A stretch of 64,000 nucleotides of DNA from Halobacillus campisalis (lineage in GTDB: Bacteria; Bacillota; Bacilli; Bacillales; Halobacillaceae). Below, in pieces: positions 52,360-60,032 of this stretch (its first letter is position 1; each line of letters starts with the position of its first letter). The notes under the pieces were generated by a model, which did not search any database, was not told the origin of the DNA, and was given only the letters and a program-made list of their open reading frames with translations. Position numbers and translations under genes: made by a program. Where the stretch lies: contig NZ_JAPVRC010000005.1 of NCBI RefSeq assembly GCF_030345335.1, positions 186,001 to 250,000 of the forward strand, written 5' to 3'.

Positions 52360-53262
52360 ATGCGAGATGAAAATAAACTGGGCGTTCTCTATACTACAGG
52401 GGCATATATCTTATGGGGGTTTCTTCCGATTTACTGGAAACTGTTACAGCACATTTCCCCTTTCGAAATTCTTGCCCACAGAATTGTTTGGTCGGCAGCA
52501 TTTATGATGATCGTTATTCTATTTTTAAATAAAAGACGCCAGTTTTTTGAAGAAGCGAAACAGGTCTGGCAGACGAAACGGAGTTTGATCGGAATTACTC
52601 TTGCTGCCATCATGATCAGCATCAACTGGCTGACGTACATATGGGGTGTCAATAATAATCATGTTATAGAGGCCAGCTTAGGCTATTATATTAATCCGCT
52701 CGTCAGTATTCTTCTCGGCATGCTTGTGCTGAAAGAAACATTTACACGTCCCCAATGGATTGCTTTTATACTGGCAGGAAGCGGCGTGGTTTACATGACC
52801 GTTCATTTCGGCTCTGTTCCTTGGATTGCCTTAATGCTGGCGTTCAGTTTCGGCATGTACGGTCTCCTGAAAAAGTTAGTACCTCTTAATGCTATGTTTG
52901 GTTTAATGATTGAAACTTTGATCGTCTCACCAATAGCAATAATATACTTGTTAGGGTTTAAAGACGCCTATGAACAAGTGGAGTGGTTATCGCGGTCGAC
53001 TCTCCTCGTTTTCGGGGCAGGTGTCGCTACTGCTATTCCTTTGCTGTTATTTGCTGCAGGAGCAAAACGGATACCTTTATCAATGGTCGGATTTTTACAA
53101 TATTTCGCACCTACGATCATGCTCATCCTCGGTGTATTTTTGTATGATGAGCCGTTTACTGCCGTGCATGCCGTGTCATTTACTTTGATCTGGTCAGGGT
53201 TAGCGGTCTACACGATCTCACGCATGAAACGATTAAAGAAATATGAAGCAAGGGCGAGTTGA
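52360..53262 (+). CDS. rarD: RarD family EamA-type permease
   Basis: A 300-residue, ten-helix drug/metabolite transporter. The RarD signature is present: GVLYTTGAYILWGFLPIYWKLL and SPFEILAHRIVWS at the N-terminus, SINWLTYIWGVNNNHVIEASLGYYINPL in the first repeat, and SMVGFLQYFAPTIMLILGVF in the second. First named in connection with chloramphenicol resistance; actual substrates are unclear. GAAAGG lies 10 nt before ATG 52360. Terminator downstream. Confidence 0.92.
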   Translation: MRDENKLGVLYTTGAYILWGFLPIYWKLLQHISPFEILAHRIVWSAAFMMIVILFLNKRRQFFEEAKQVWQTKRSLIGITLAAIMISINWLTYIWGVNNNHVIEASLGYYINPLVSILLGMLVLKETFTRPQWIAFILAGSGVVYMTVHFGSVPWIALMLAFSFGMYGLLKKLVPLNAMFGLMIETLIVSPIAIIYLLGFKDAYEQVEWLSRSTLLVFGAGVATAIPLLLFAAGAKRIPLSMVGFLQYFAPTIMLILGVFLYDEPFTAVHAVSFTLIWSGLAVYTISRMKRLKKYEARAS

Positions 53263-53273
53263 TGGGTTTACAT

Positions 53274-53320
53274 AAAAGGAGTGCATCCCAACCAGCTGCT
53301 TGAGATGCACTCCTTTTTTT
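53274..53320 (+). terminator. Terminator of rarD
   Basis: Perfect stem AAAAGGAGTGCATC/GATGCACTCCTTTT with a T run; could also act weakly on the minus strand. Confidence 0.92.
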
Positions 53321-53388
53321 CTTTGGCTATATTGAAGCTTTCATTTGATTAATTAGAAATTGATAATCTTGTTATATTTTCAGTCTCC

Positions 53389-54333
53389 CTAAGAGCCAAG
53401 GAAAGCACCAGCTGCGTCCAACCCAGATAAATAAGCACTTTCAAACCGGGTACGCCCGGAAGCATCATCCTGTCTAAGAAAAGCATCTCCTGCAGTGAGC
53501 AGCCTTTCGCTTACGTGATGATACGAATGCGGAAAAGTCTGAGCAGCTTGAGCATAGCGCCACTTCTTCAATTGCTCAGAAACTAAATCTTCCATTTGAA
53601 AAAATCCGCCCGCCTGCTCTTTAATTTTATCCAACACTTCTTCCTCGCCATAGTGTTCGCTGGACCACGCTGCCGTCATATATACACTGACAATGACATC
53701 ATCTGAAATTCCTTTTTTATAATGGTCTACTATTCTCTCCACACCTTCCGGGAGCTGTTTGTCTACATGGCCGGAAGAAGGCAGCATTGTAAAATTTCTA
53801 AACTGAAAGATCCCTACATAAGTAGGCTGGAAGTCGATACTCTGTAAGTCATCCAGAGAAAAGCTGCTTCTTTCCAACAGTTCTACGGTCTGCGGTACCG
53901 GAATTGTGATCAACACCCTTTCACATTCCCACTCCTCCTTATCTTCCGTAACTACTGTATATTTAGCCCCATCACTCGCTATGTGAGACACCCTGCTTTC
54001 AAGCCTTACATTCAGTCCTTGAGCAAGCTTTTTAGCCAGTCCATTCATTCCATTCACAGAGGTGTACCTCGGATAATCCTCCCCGAACCAATGCTTAATC
54101 CAGCCTTTATTCAGCCAATCGGCTGCTTCCTTTTGCAGTTCATCTGACCTCACAGTAAAAAATTGTGCTCCATGATCAGCTTTTCCTTTGGCTACACGCC
54201 TCGTGGCCAGCCTTCCTCCCACACTTTTACTTTTATCAACGAGCAAAACGCGTTTTCCTTCTGATTCAAGTCTTCTTGCGGCAGTAATTCCTGTTAACCC
54301 CGCACCGATAATTATGATATCGTGATGTTCCAT
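53389..54333 (-). CDS. Renalase-like NAD(P)/FAD-dependent oxidoreductase
   Basis: A 314-residue flavoprotein. The FAD motif IIIGAGLTGITAARRLESEG lies near residue 8, DKSKSVGGRLATRR follows, then DHGAQFFTVR, which is characteristic of renalase-like amine-oxidase-fold proteins; the C-terminus ends LTAGDAFLRQDDASGRTRFE and SGLDAAGAFL. Possible role: repair of aberrant NAD(P)H isomers, as in bacterial renalases, but this is inference. ATG 54333 follows GGGAGG by 7 nt; the upstream frame to 54390 contains that site. Confidence 0.85.
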   Translation of the reverse strand: MEHHDIIIIGAGLTGITAARRLESEGKRVLLVDKSKSVGGRLATRRVAKGKADHGAQFFTVRSDELQKEAADWLNKGWIKHWFGEDYPRYTSVNGMNGLAKKLAQGLNVRLESRVSHIASDGAKYTVVTEDKEEWECERVLITIPVPQTVELLERSSFSLDDLQSIDFQPTYVGIFQFRNFTMLPSSGHVDKQLPEGVERIVDHYKKGISDDVIVSVYMTAAWSSEHYGEEEVLDKIKEQAGGFFQMEDLVSEQLKKWRYAQAAQTFPHSYHHVSERLLTAGDAFLRQDDASGRTRFESAYLSGLDAAGAFLGS

Positions 54334-54411
54334 TAAAAGACCTCCCTTCCATCTCTTACAAAAGCTTTCCCTTTCCACAAAAAAGAACACCTTCTAAGAT
54401 CAACGACAGAT

Positions 54412-54695
54412 CGGCATTACATACAAGCTGATTGGGCGGATGTTGATCAGAAGTAGATCTAACTGTTCCTGCTCCGAATAATTTGCTGATCTTGTTCCAA
54501 TATTTCATTCACCACTCCTACGGGTGCGGCTCCTTAAAATATAGCTGCCACACTTATGAACGGAGTTTCTATATCCTGAATTGTTTCTAGTTTCATATTT
54601 AATCCTGCGTATAAACCTGCTATGGTTATACTAATCGTGATTTACTATACAGTACAATTATTATTCATTGAAAAATTAATAACCTGATTTCATTC
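54412..54695 (-). pseudogene. RND efflux pump (SwrC/HAE1-like) N-terminal remnant
   Basis: Minus-strand translation gives ITISITIAGLYAGLNMKLET followed by IQDIETPFISVAAIF, a stop (54536-54534), then GAAPVGVVNEILEQDQQI in the same frame. This follows the opening of RND transporters such as B. subtilis SwrC (GLYAGMNMK.ESIPDVNMP, TYPGATPSQVADEV). The first 20 or so residues are interrupted by stops near 54642-54647, a frameshift appears after QQI, and the sequence ends within about 90 codons, whereas intact pumps exceed 1000. An AGAGGTGAATGA start region (about 54698-54687) survives. It faces the TetR gene at 54803. The rest of the 54334-54802 gap holds only the operators. Confidence 0.75.
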
Positions 54696-54708
54696 ACCTC
54701 TCCCCGAT

Positions 54709-54754
54709 TGACTACTCAGTCACGTAGACAAGTTGCATATGACCAATTAGTCAT
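54709..54754. promoter_or_regulatory. Two tandem TetR-type operator palindromes
   Basis: TGACTACTCAGTCA (54709-54722) and ATGACCAATTAGTCAT (54739-54754) are perfect inverted repeats in their half-sites (TGACT/AGTCA; ATGAC/GTCAT). Their centres are 31 bp apart, about three helical turns. They lie between the TetR start and the 5' end of the RND remnant, where a shared autoregulatory operator is expected, and overlap a possible promoter (TTGCAT 54733-54738, 17 bp, TATCGT). Confidence 0.6.
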
Positions 54755-54802
54755 TTATCGTGTGGAAGATACAAGGTTATTATTATATAAGGAGCTTATA
54801 AT

Positions 54803-55648
54803 ATGGAAGATAAAGCCATACTCATCATCGAAAATGCTATCAAACTTTTTGCCAAGAAAGGGTACAGCACCACTTCTGTACAAGAAATCGCGAATGAATG
54901 CGATATCTCAAAAGGGGCTTTCTACTTACATTTCAAGTCTAAAGATGCCCTGCTGTTAGAGGTGTTCAATCATTATTCAAGACAAATCCAGCTAAAATCT
55001 GATGAAATACAAGCTACGGATTTAGATCCTCGCACGAAATTCGTCAAGCAACTAACAGTGACGTACCAGGAAATCATCAAGCACCGTGATTTCATCATCA
55101 TGCAAATCCGTGAGCAAGCTATTCCCTTCAATAAAGATATTGAAGATTTTATGCAGCACATGCGTTTTAATTCTTATTTATTCTACAAAAGAAATCTGCT
55201 TGCGATTTATGGCAAAGACATCGATCAGACCATATGGGAAGTGACCTTATTAATGCAAGGGATGTTCAAAGCCTATCTCGATTTGATTATCATCGAAGGT
55301 GTGGAGCTGGATGTGGAACAATTATGTGAATCCATTTTAAGACGCGCTGACTACCTTGTGGAAGGATTCAATCGAACCGGTGACCAACCAGTCATAAATG
55401 ATGACATTATGAACCGTGTAATTCCGGAGGATTATTATTACAACCAGCTTTACACGATTGTGGAAACCTTAAGAGAAATGAAAACAGATTCTAATGAGGA
55501 TATAGAAGTAACGATCAGCGTACTGCTTGAAGAGATCCAGAAGGAACAGCCGCGACTGGCCGTTATAAAAGGTATGCTTTCAAACCTTGAGGAAGAAGAT
55601 AGATTCAAAGGGGTAAGCGGACAGATTCGCACCTTTTTCCAAATTTAA
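54803..55648 (+). CDS. TetR/AcrR family transcriptional regulator (YerO-like)
   Basis: A 281-residue regulator, longer than most TetR proteins. The N-terminal HTH is standard (IENAIKLFAKKGYSTTSVQEIANECDISKGAFYLHFKSKDALLL region, residues 8-50); the C-terminal ligand domain extends past residue 200 with an acidic helical end. AAGGAGC precedes ATG 54803. Its divergent partner is the remains of an RND efflux pump, as B. subtilis yerO neighbours yerP/swrC. The repressor has apparently outlived its local target. Confidence 0.88.
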   Translation: MEDKAILIIENAIKLFAKKGYSTTSVQEIANECDISKGAFYLHFKSKDALLLEVFNHYSRQIQLKSDEIQATDLDPRTKFVKQLTVTYQEIIKHRDFIIMQIREQAIPFNKDIEDFMQHMRFNSYLFYKRNLLAIYGKDIDQTIWEVTLLMQGMFKAYLDLIIIEGVELDVEQLCESILRRADYLVEGFNRTGDQPVINDDIMNRVIPEDYYYNQLYTIVETLREMKTDSNEDIEVTISVLLEEIQKEQPRLAVIKGMLSNLEEEDRFKGVSGQIRTFFQI

Positions 55649-55823
55649 TAGCGTGCCTGCAAAGTATAATTCGTTCACATAAAATGTTTTATTAAATATC
55701 GGAATCTGAAAAGAGAGAATTTGGGTAATGGATATAGAGAGAGTGAAAAATATGGCAGGATATTGGAAACTACTCGCTTTACTCTGGTGGAAGTCTGCTG
55801 TTCCGTCATCGTGATGAGAGGAA

Positions 55824-55945
55824 GGTGGTTTTAGGAATGGGCTCGCTTTCCGTGGGAGTGCAGTGAGCTTCCTCAGGCTGCCGCCTTCCGGGATCTCACC
55901 AATCACTCTCTTCCCACAGGAGTCTCACCCATTCCTAAAACCACC
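55824..55945 (-). repeat. Hairpin repeat (A14)
   Basis: Arms GGTGGTTTTAGGAATGG and exact complement; core almost identical to 24736-24860. Confidence 0.9.
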
Positions 55946-56329
55946 TCATTTAAAGTGAGTGACGGAACTAAGAAACGAGAAGAAAAAACTCTGTTGTACA
56001 AACGTTTACCGCCGCCCCTCACTACAGATATAGAAGTGATTCTTTAAACCACTTAGATAAGAACTTTCTTACTAATTGTAGGGCATTAAACTCCAGTGCT
56101 ATAGTTTACATTTTAAGAAGTTTCAAGCATCTACTCATAAACAACAGTCTCGCGGTTATCATTAAACAGTTATTTTTTATGAAGTACCGCTTAAGATGTT
56201 TCCGTTATCCTCAAAAGAGAAAAAGGTCCGGGAAATGGCCAGTTTTCTGGGACACATCGTCTTATCTAATATTTTCAATCAGTAACTACTATTTTAAATT
56301 TGGTGTAGTTTCGAGCACCTTTTAATCGG

Positions 56330-56454
56330 ATGGTGGCTTTAGAAAACGGTGAGACTCCTGTGGGATGTACATGGTAGGTGAGATCCCGGAAGGCGAAGCC
56401 TGAGGAAGCTCACCACATGCCCACGGAAAGCGATCCGTTTTCTAAAGCCACCAT
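56330..56454 (+). repeat. Hairpin repeat (A15)
   Basis: Arms ATGGTGGCTTTAGAAAACGG and exact complement; almost the exact reverse complement of 8986-9110. Confidence 0.9.
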
Positions 56455-56528
56455 ATCCTCATACAAACATCTCGAAACTGACTCTTCCAATATAGGGAGC
56501 TTTAGTTGAACAACTTAAATAAACATTT

Positions 56529-56561
56529 AAAAGGCTCAGTCGAAAGATGACTGAGCCTTTT
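56529..56561 (-). terminator. Terminator of the 56567-58258 operon
   Basis: Stem AAAAGGCTCAGTC/GACTGAGCCTTTT, closely related in sequence to the terminator at 44326-44356, which also abuts a composite repeat. Confidence 0.85.
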
Positions 56562-56566
56562 GGTAT

Positions 56567-57025
56567 TCATTCATCTTCTTCGTCTTCAACGATTTCATCC
56601 AAAATTGGATAAACTGCCTCTACCCCTTCTTGGGCAACAAGACAAGCTGCCCCTAAAGGTGTGGACCAAAAAGAGTCTGGGATATAAGGGTTTTTCAAGC
56701 CGGCGGGCTGGAAAAGCGATCGGTATATTCTGTTCAACTGCCGTTCGGTTTCTTGCGGATTTACTTCTTTCTCCCCTCGAGCCAACAGGAAAACATAACG
56801 CATCGATTGAAATAAGTTATCGCCCGGCATAAAGGTATATTCCTTGAAAAATTTCAGCTGTTTTTCAGCTTCTTCCTTCAATCCTGTATTCACCGCTAAA
56901 TCATCCAAATGTCCATGTAAGTGTCGATAAACTTGTTGAAAAATTCTGCGCTTCTCATCCTGCATCAATTTATCAGTATAAATCTCCTGCAGTTTTAGAA
57001 AGGCTGATTCCTTCGTCCACTCCAT
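56567..57025 (-). CDS. Unknown 152-residue cytoplasmic protein
   Basis: A helix-rich, acidic protein (MEWTKESAFLKLQEIYTDKL...) ending in an acidic tail IVEDEEDE. No family recognised. Visible features are a PDSFWSTPLGAACLVAQEGV segment near residue 118, which resembles a short helix-turn-helix or amphipathic pair without clear identity, and no membrane segment. It follows the FAD monooxygenase gene by 15 bp on the same strand and shares its terminator, so it is probably a functional partner or co-regulated gene. Confidence 0.65.
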   Translation of the reverse strand: MEWTKESAFLKLQEIYTDKLMQDEKRRIFQQVYRHLHGHLDDLAVNTGLKEEAEKQLKFFKEYTFMPGDNLFQSMRYVFLLARGEKEVNPQETERQLNRIYRSLFQPAGLKNPYIPDSFWSTPLGAACLVAQEGVEAVYPILDEIVEDEEDE

Positions 57026-57040
57026 TTAGCTCCCTCGCTT

Positions 57041-58258
57041 TCATGAATATTGAAATCCAAAGTTAACCGCTTCATGTTCCGCAGATCCATACAACTCGGG
57101 AATCCCTTTAGAATGCTCTTTCAGAAGCCCAGGCAGGTGGGGCACAACTTTGTTCCAGACCATCGGATTAGCAGCCATCGCCTGAAAAAGAGCCTGTTCA
57201 TTATTCGTCCATGCCCGGCGTGTCTGGATATAGTCCAGAGTCAGTCGATAACCTGGCCCCAATTTTTCATCACGTCTCTTTTGAAAAGCTTGCAGCGCCT
57301 CTTCCCAATCGGTCCCTTCCTCCCATGATTGAATGGCATCCACTAATTGGAAAGCTTGCATGAGAGCATCATTAATACCTAATCCTGTGCTTGGGTCTTT
57401 GCTGTGGCCAGCGTCACCTACTAACGCCCATCCCCTTCCTCCAGTCTGTCTGAAGAAATTAGGCACGCCCGTGGTACCAATGATTTTCCCTTGAAGGACA
57501 GCCCCATCAAGTCTTTCCTTCATTCCATAAAACTGCTTGAATGTCTTCTCAAATAAATGAGGGTTCTTAGCAAACTCCTGGAACTCATCAGGAAGTATCT
57601 CAAGCCCCAGACAATCCATTCCCGGCTCCATAGGGAAAAGGAATCCGATGCGTCCTTCATTTAAGAAAATTTCTGTTGTTGGTTCGATCAACGGCCGTAC
57701 GTGATGATAGTAACCGTAGAATACTGGTCTTACGGCTGAATGCTCCCCGTAGACTTCAGCTTCCGCCCACTTAGCTATCTGAGAATTTCTCCCATCCGCT
57801 CCGATTACAAGGGCAGATCTCAGCTGATGTCTGTCTCCTTTTTCGTCTACAGCCTCTACGCCAGTTACTCTACCTTCATCTTTGAGCAATCCTACAGCCT
57901 GATACCCCTCTCTAAGTTCTACATCGGGAAATGAAGTTGCTTTCTGCAGGAGCACATGATCCAGGAGATCACGTCTAGGAATAAGTGTATAGGAATGCCG
58001 TGGTCCTTCAACAAAACTATCACCAATATATGTACGCATACGTTTGATTTTTCTTAAGCCCGAAGCCTCCACTTCATCCAGTACGCCTAGTTGCTCTAAA
58101 TAATGAACGTTTGATAAATGGTGTGTTGAAAGAGTATCACTCGGAAAAGAAGCTTTATCCAGAAGAAGGACCCGCTTTCCCATTCTCCCTAATAAAATCG
58201 CTAAACTTGATCCAGCTACTCTCGCACCTACGATTATGACATCAAATTGCTGCTTCAT
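57041..58258 (-). CDS. FAD-dependent monooxygenase (PHBH/geranylgeranyl reductase-like)
   Basis: A 405-residue flavoprotein. FAD motif 1 is VIIVGARVAGSSLAILLGRM (the middle Gly is Arg-flanked, as in this subgroup), the DG motif is VIGADGRNSQIAKW, and the GD motif is LVGDAGHSKDPSTGLGINDAL. This order defines class A hydroxylases and related reductases. Substrate unknown, possibly an aromatic or isoprenoid compound. First gene of a two-gene unit with the unknown protein at 56567-57025. Confidence 0.88.
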   Translation of the reverse strand: MKQQFDVIIVGARVAGSSLAILLGRMGKRVLLLDKASFPSDTLSTHHLSNVHYLEQLGVLDEVEASGLRKIKRMRTYIGDSFVEGPRHSYTLIPRRDLLDHVLLQKATSFPDVELREGYQAVGLLKDEGRVTGVEAVDEKGDRHQLRSALVIGADGRNSQIAKWAEAEVYGEHSAVRPVFYGYYHHVRPLIEPTTEIFLNEGRIGFLFPMEPGMDCLGLEILPDEFQEFAKNPHLFEKTFKQFYGMKERLDGAVLQGKIIGTTGVPNFFRQTGGRGWALVGDAGHSKDPSTGLGINDALMQAFQLVDAIQSWEEGTDWEEALQAFQKRRDEKLGPGYRLTLDYIQTRRAWTNNEQALFQAMAANPMVWNKVVPHLPGLLKEHSKGIPELYGSAEHEAVNFGFQYS

Positions 58259-58351
58259 CCTGTGCCCACCCTTAAGATTGTTATGTTCAGATTAACGCTT
58301 TTTTAGTTAATTATCCAGAACTAAGGCTGCATCCTGCCATATTTTTGGCCG

Positions 58352-58377
58352 AAAAAAAACTCCCGACGAAGGGAGTT
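58352..58377 (-). terminator. Terminator of the DUF2188-type gene
   Basis: Stem AAACTCCC/GGGAGTTT with a T run on the minus strand. Confidence 0.88.
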
Positions 58378-58395
58378 TTTATATGGTGTTTCAAT

Positions 58396-58593
58396 TTAAT
58401 ATTTGATTTCTTCTTCTACTTCGTGGTTCTGATCCAGAACTAGAATACGGCTTGGCTTGTTTTGCTCAGCCATTTCTTTAGCCTTTTCTAAAGCAGTATC
58501 TCTTTCATCGTACTCATCTGTTGGAGCGATATCCTCTATTTTTACGATCCAGCCTGTTACGTCTTTATTTGGTGCTACACTATATTCCTTCAT
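58396..58593 (-). CDS. DUF2188 domain protein
   Basis: A 65-residue cytoplasmic protein with the DUF2188 pattern: YSVAPNKDVTGWIVKIED, an Ala/Lys-rich helix (RDTALEKAKEMAEQNKPS) and a final strand SRILVLDQNHEVEEEI. Function unknown. AAAGGAGAG lies about 7 nt before ATG 58593; the frame to 58650 includes the site. Monocistronic. Confidence 0.8.
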   Translation of the reverse strand: MKEYSVAPNKDVTGWIVKIEDIAPTDEYDERDTALEKAKEMAEQNKPSRILVLDQNHEVEEEIKY

Positions 58594-58680
58594 AAATTCT
58601 CTCTCCTTTAACGTTGTCTTACTATGGATACTTCCCACCAATCCACCCATTCAAACGTCCTGTTCACTTTTACAAATAGT

Positions 58681-58709
58681 TTGACAATATGTGCTTCTCA
58701 TTCTATAAT
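58681..58709 (+). promoter_or_regulatory. Consensus sigmaA promoter of the metX-hom operon
   Basis: TTGACA (58681-58686), exactly 17 bp, TATAAT (58704-58709); a perfect consensus promoter whose output is then limited by the SAM riboswitch. Confidence 0.95.
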
Positions 58710-58747
58710 TCGAAACATACCTTTTAAGACACGACTAAACTGAATAA

Positions 58748-58859
58748 CTCTTATCTAGAGTGGCAGAGGGACTAGGCCCTGTGACGCCCGGCAACCTTCA
58801 AGCAACGGCTTGAAAAGGTGCTAATTCCTACAGATCTTTGATGATCTGACAGATAAGAG
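58748..58859 (+). ncRNA. SAM-I (S-box) riboswitch
   Basis: P1 is CTCTTATCT/AGATAAGAG (58748-58756 with 58851-58859). Between lie the S-box hallmarks AGAGTGGCAGAGGGACTAGG, CCCTGTGACGCCCGGCAACC, AAGGTGCTAATTCC and TACAG. The 3' P1 strand plus GAGG can instead pair with CCTCTTCTTA of the terminator (antiterminator, about 58853-58863 with 58878-58889). Thus SAM binding favours termination and low SAM allows metX-hom expression. Confidence 0.97.
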
Positions 58860-58875
58860 GAGGAACCTAAATACC

Positions 58876-58908
58876 AGCCCTCTTCTTATTTAAGAAGAGG
58901 GCTTTTTA
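58876..58908 (+). terminator. SAM riboswitch terminator
   Basis: Stem AGCCCTCTTCTTA with partner TAAGAAGAGGGCT (58876-58903, short loop) followed by TTTTTA. Confidence 0.95.
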
Positions 58909-58958
58909 TATGCCATCTTTTCAAATGACGAAATTAAAATAGAGGAGGGAGTCCGACT

Positions 58959-60032
58959 ATGTCTATTAAAAATATTACAAACCAGCAAACTCCCACGAAA
59001 GTACCGATTGGGGCTTTCACCTTAGAAAATGGCGACACTCTTACCGATGTTGAGCTGGCTTATGAAAGGTTTGGCCCAGAAGGTGCACCGGTCATTCTCA
59101 TTTGCCATGCACTGACGGGAAACCAATTCGCTGTTGGCTCAAAAGAAAGCCCTGGGTGGTGGAAAGGGCTCATAGGGGACGATTGCCCAATTGACACTAC
59201 ATCATTCCAAGTCATCACCTTTAACGTCCTGGGAGGATGCCACGGGTCTACAGGTCCGGCGAGTATGGATCCTTCGAAGGAAGCACCTTACCGTCAGAAC
59301 TTTCCTAAAGTGAGCATACGGGATATGGTACACGCGCAGCACAAGGCCCTGGACGTTCTTGGAATTAAAGAAGTGCACGCAGTGATTGGAGGATCTTTAG
59401 GAGGCATGCAGACACTGGAGTGGGGACTTCTTTATCCCTTCTTCATGAAACAGCTGTACGTCCTTGCAGCCACGCCCTACTTAAGTGATTATGGGATTGC
59501 CTTCAATCATATCGGAGCACGTGCCATAGAAGACGATCCAGCATTCAATGGCGGTTTCTACGAAGATAATGCCCAGCTTCAAGGATTTGAGATAGCCCGA
59601 ATGGCAGGTATGGTCACTTATAGAAGCGGAACGCTTTTCCAGAAAAGATTTGATCGCCATCAAAAAGACTCCCTTTACGACATTCAGTCTTACATGGATT
59701 ATCAAGGGGAAAAAATCAAAGAGCGTTTTGATGCGAATAGCTATTTATATTTATTAGAAGCAATGAACCACCACGACATCAGCCGAGGCCGCGGGTCTTT
59801 ACAGGAAGCAGCAAAGCAGTTCAAAGCAAAACTTTATACGATAAGCTTTCAGCACGACTTACTTTACCCAAGAGAACTAATTGAAACATTCAGCGATCAT
59901 GTCCCAGGCAGCGAGCACCACCATGTTCTGACTGATTATGGACATGATGGTTTTTTAGTGGAATTCAATCAGTGGGGATCATGGATGCAAGAGAAAATCA
60001 ACGAAGGAGCAGTGAACCATCATGACGATTAA
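58959..60032 (+). CDS. metX: Homoserine O-acetyltransferase MetX
   Basis: A 357-residue alpha/beta-hydrolase-fold acyltransferase activating homoserine for methionine synthesis. Nucleophile Ser in VIGGSLGGMQTLEW; oxyanion region ICHALTGNQFAVG; late HDLLYP (Asp region) and YGHDGFLVE (His). GAGGGAG precedes ATG 58959. Under control of the SAM riboswitch and translationally coupled to hom by an 11-nt overlap. Acetyl versus succinyl specificity is not decided by what can be read here; acetyl is the usual MetX activity. Confidence 0.95.
   Translation: MSIKNITNQQTPTKVPIGAFTLENGDTLTDVELAYERFGPEGAPVILICHALTGNQFAVGSKESPGWWKGLIGDDCPIDTTSFQVITFNVLGGCHGSTGPASMDPSKEAPYRQNFPKVSIRDMVHAQHKALDVLGIKEVHAVIGGSLGGMQTLEWGLLYPFFMKQLYVLAATPYLSDYGIAFNHIGARAIEDDPAFNGGFYEDNAQLQGFEIARMAGMVTYRSGTLFQKRFDRHQKDSLYDIQSYMDYQGEKIKERFDANSYLYLLEAMNHHDISRGRGSLQEAAKQFKAKLYTISFQHDLLYPRELIETFSDHVPGSEHHHVLTDYGHDGFLVEFNQWGSWMQEKINEGAVNHHDD

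Larger units (their letters stand above)
55745..56521 (+). mobile_element. Composite intergenic repeat, copy VI
   Basis: Left end GGCAGGATATTGGAAACTAC (55755-55774); right end TCTCGAAACTGACTCTTCCA near 56470-56489. Inside: shortened second-subtype block, hairpin A14 (55824-55945, minus), GACGGAACTAAG block (55963-55974), about 300 bp resembling copy V (GCATTAAACTCCAGTGCTAT; TGTTTCCGTTATCCTCA), hairpin A15 (56330-56454, plus). Most complete copy together with V. Confidence 0.75.

Noticed and set aside
54434-54520. Short minus-strand frame MKYWNKISKLFG.. as a small gene
   Set aside because: It overlaps the RND remnant in another frame and fits a frameshifted continuation of it better than an independent gene.
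8986-56454. CRISPR array made of the interspersed repeats
   Set aside because: Copies are kilobases apart, about 125 bp long, in both orientations and without regular spacers.
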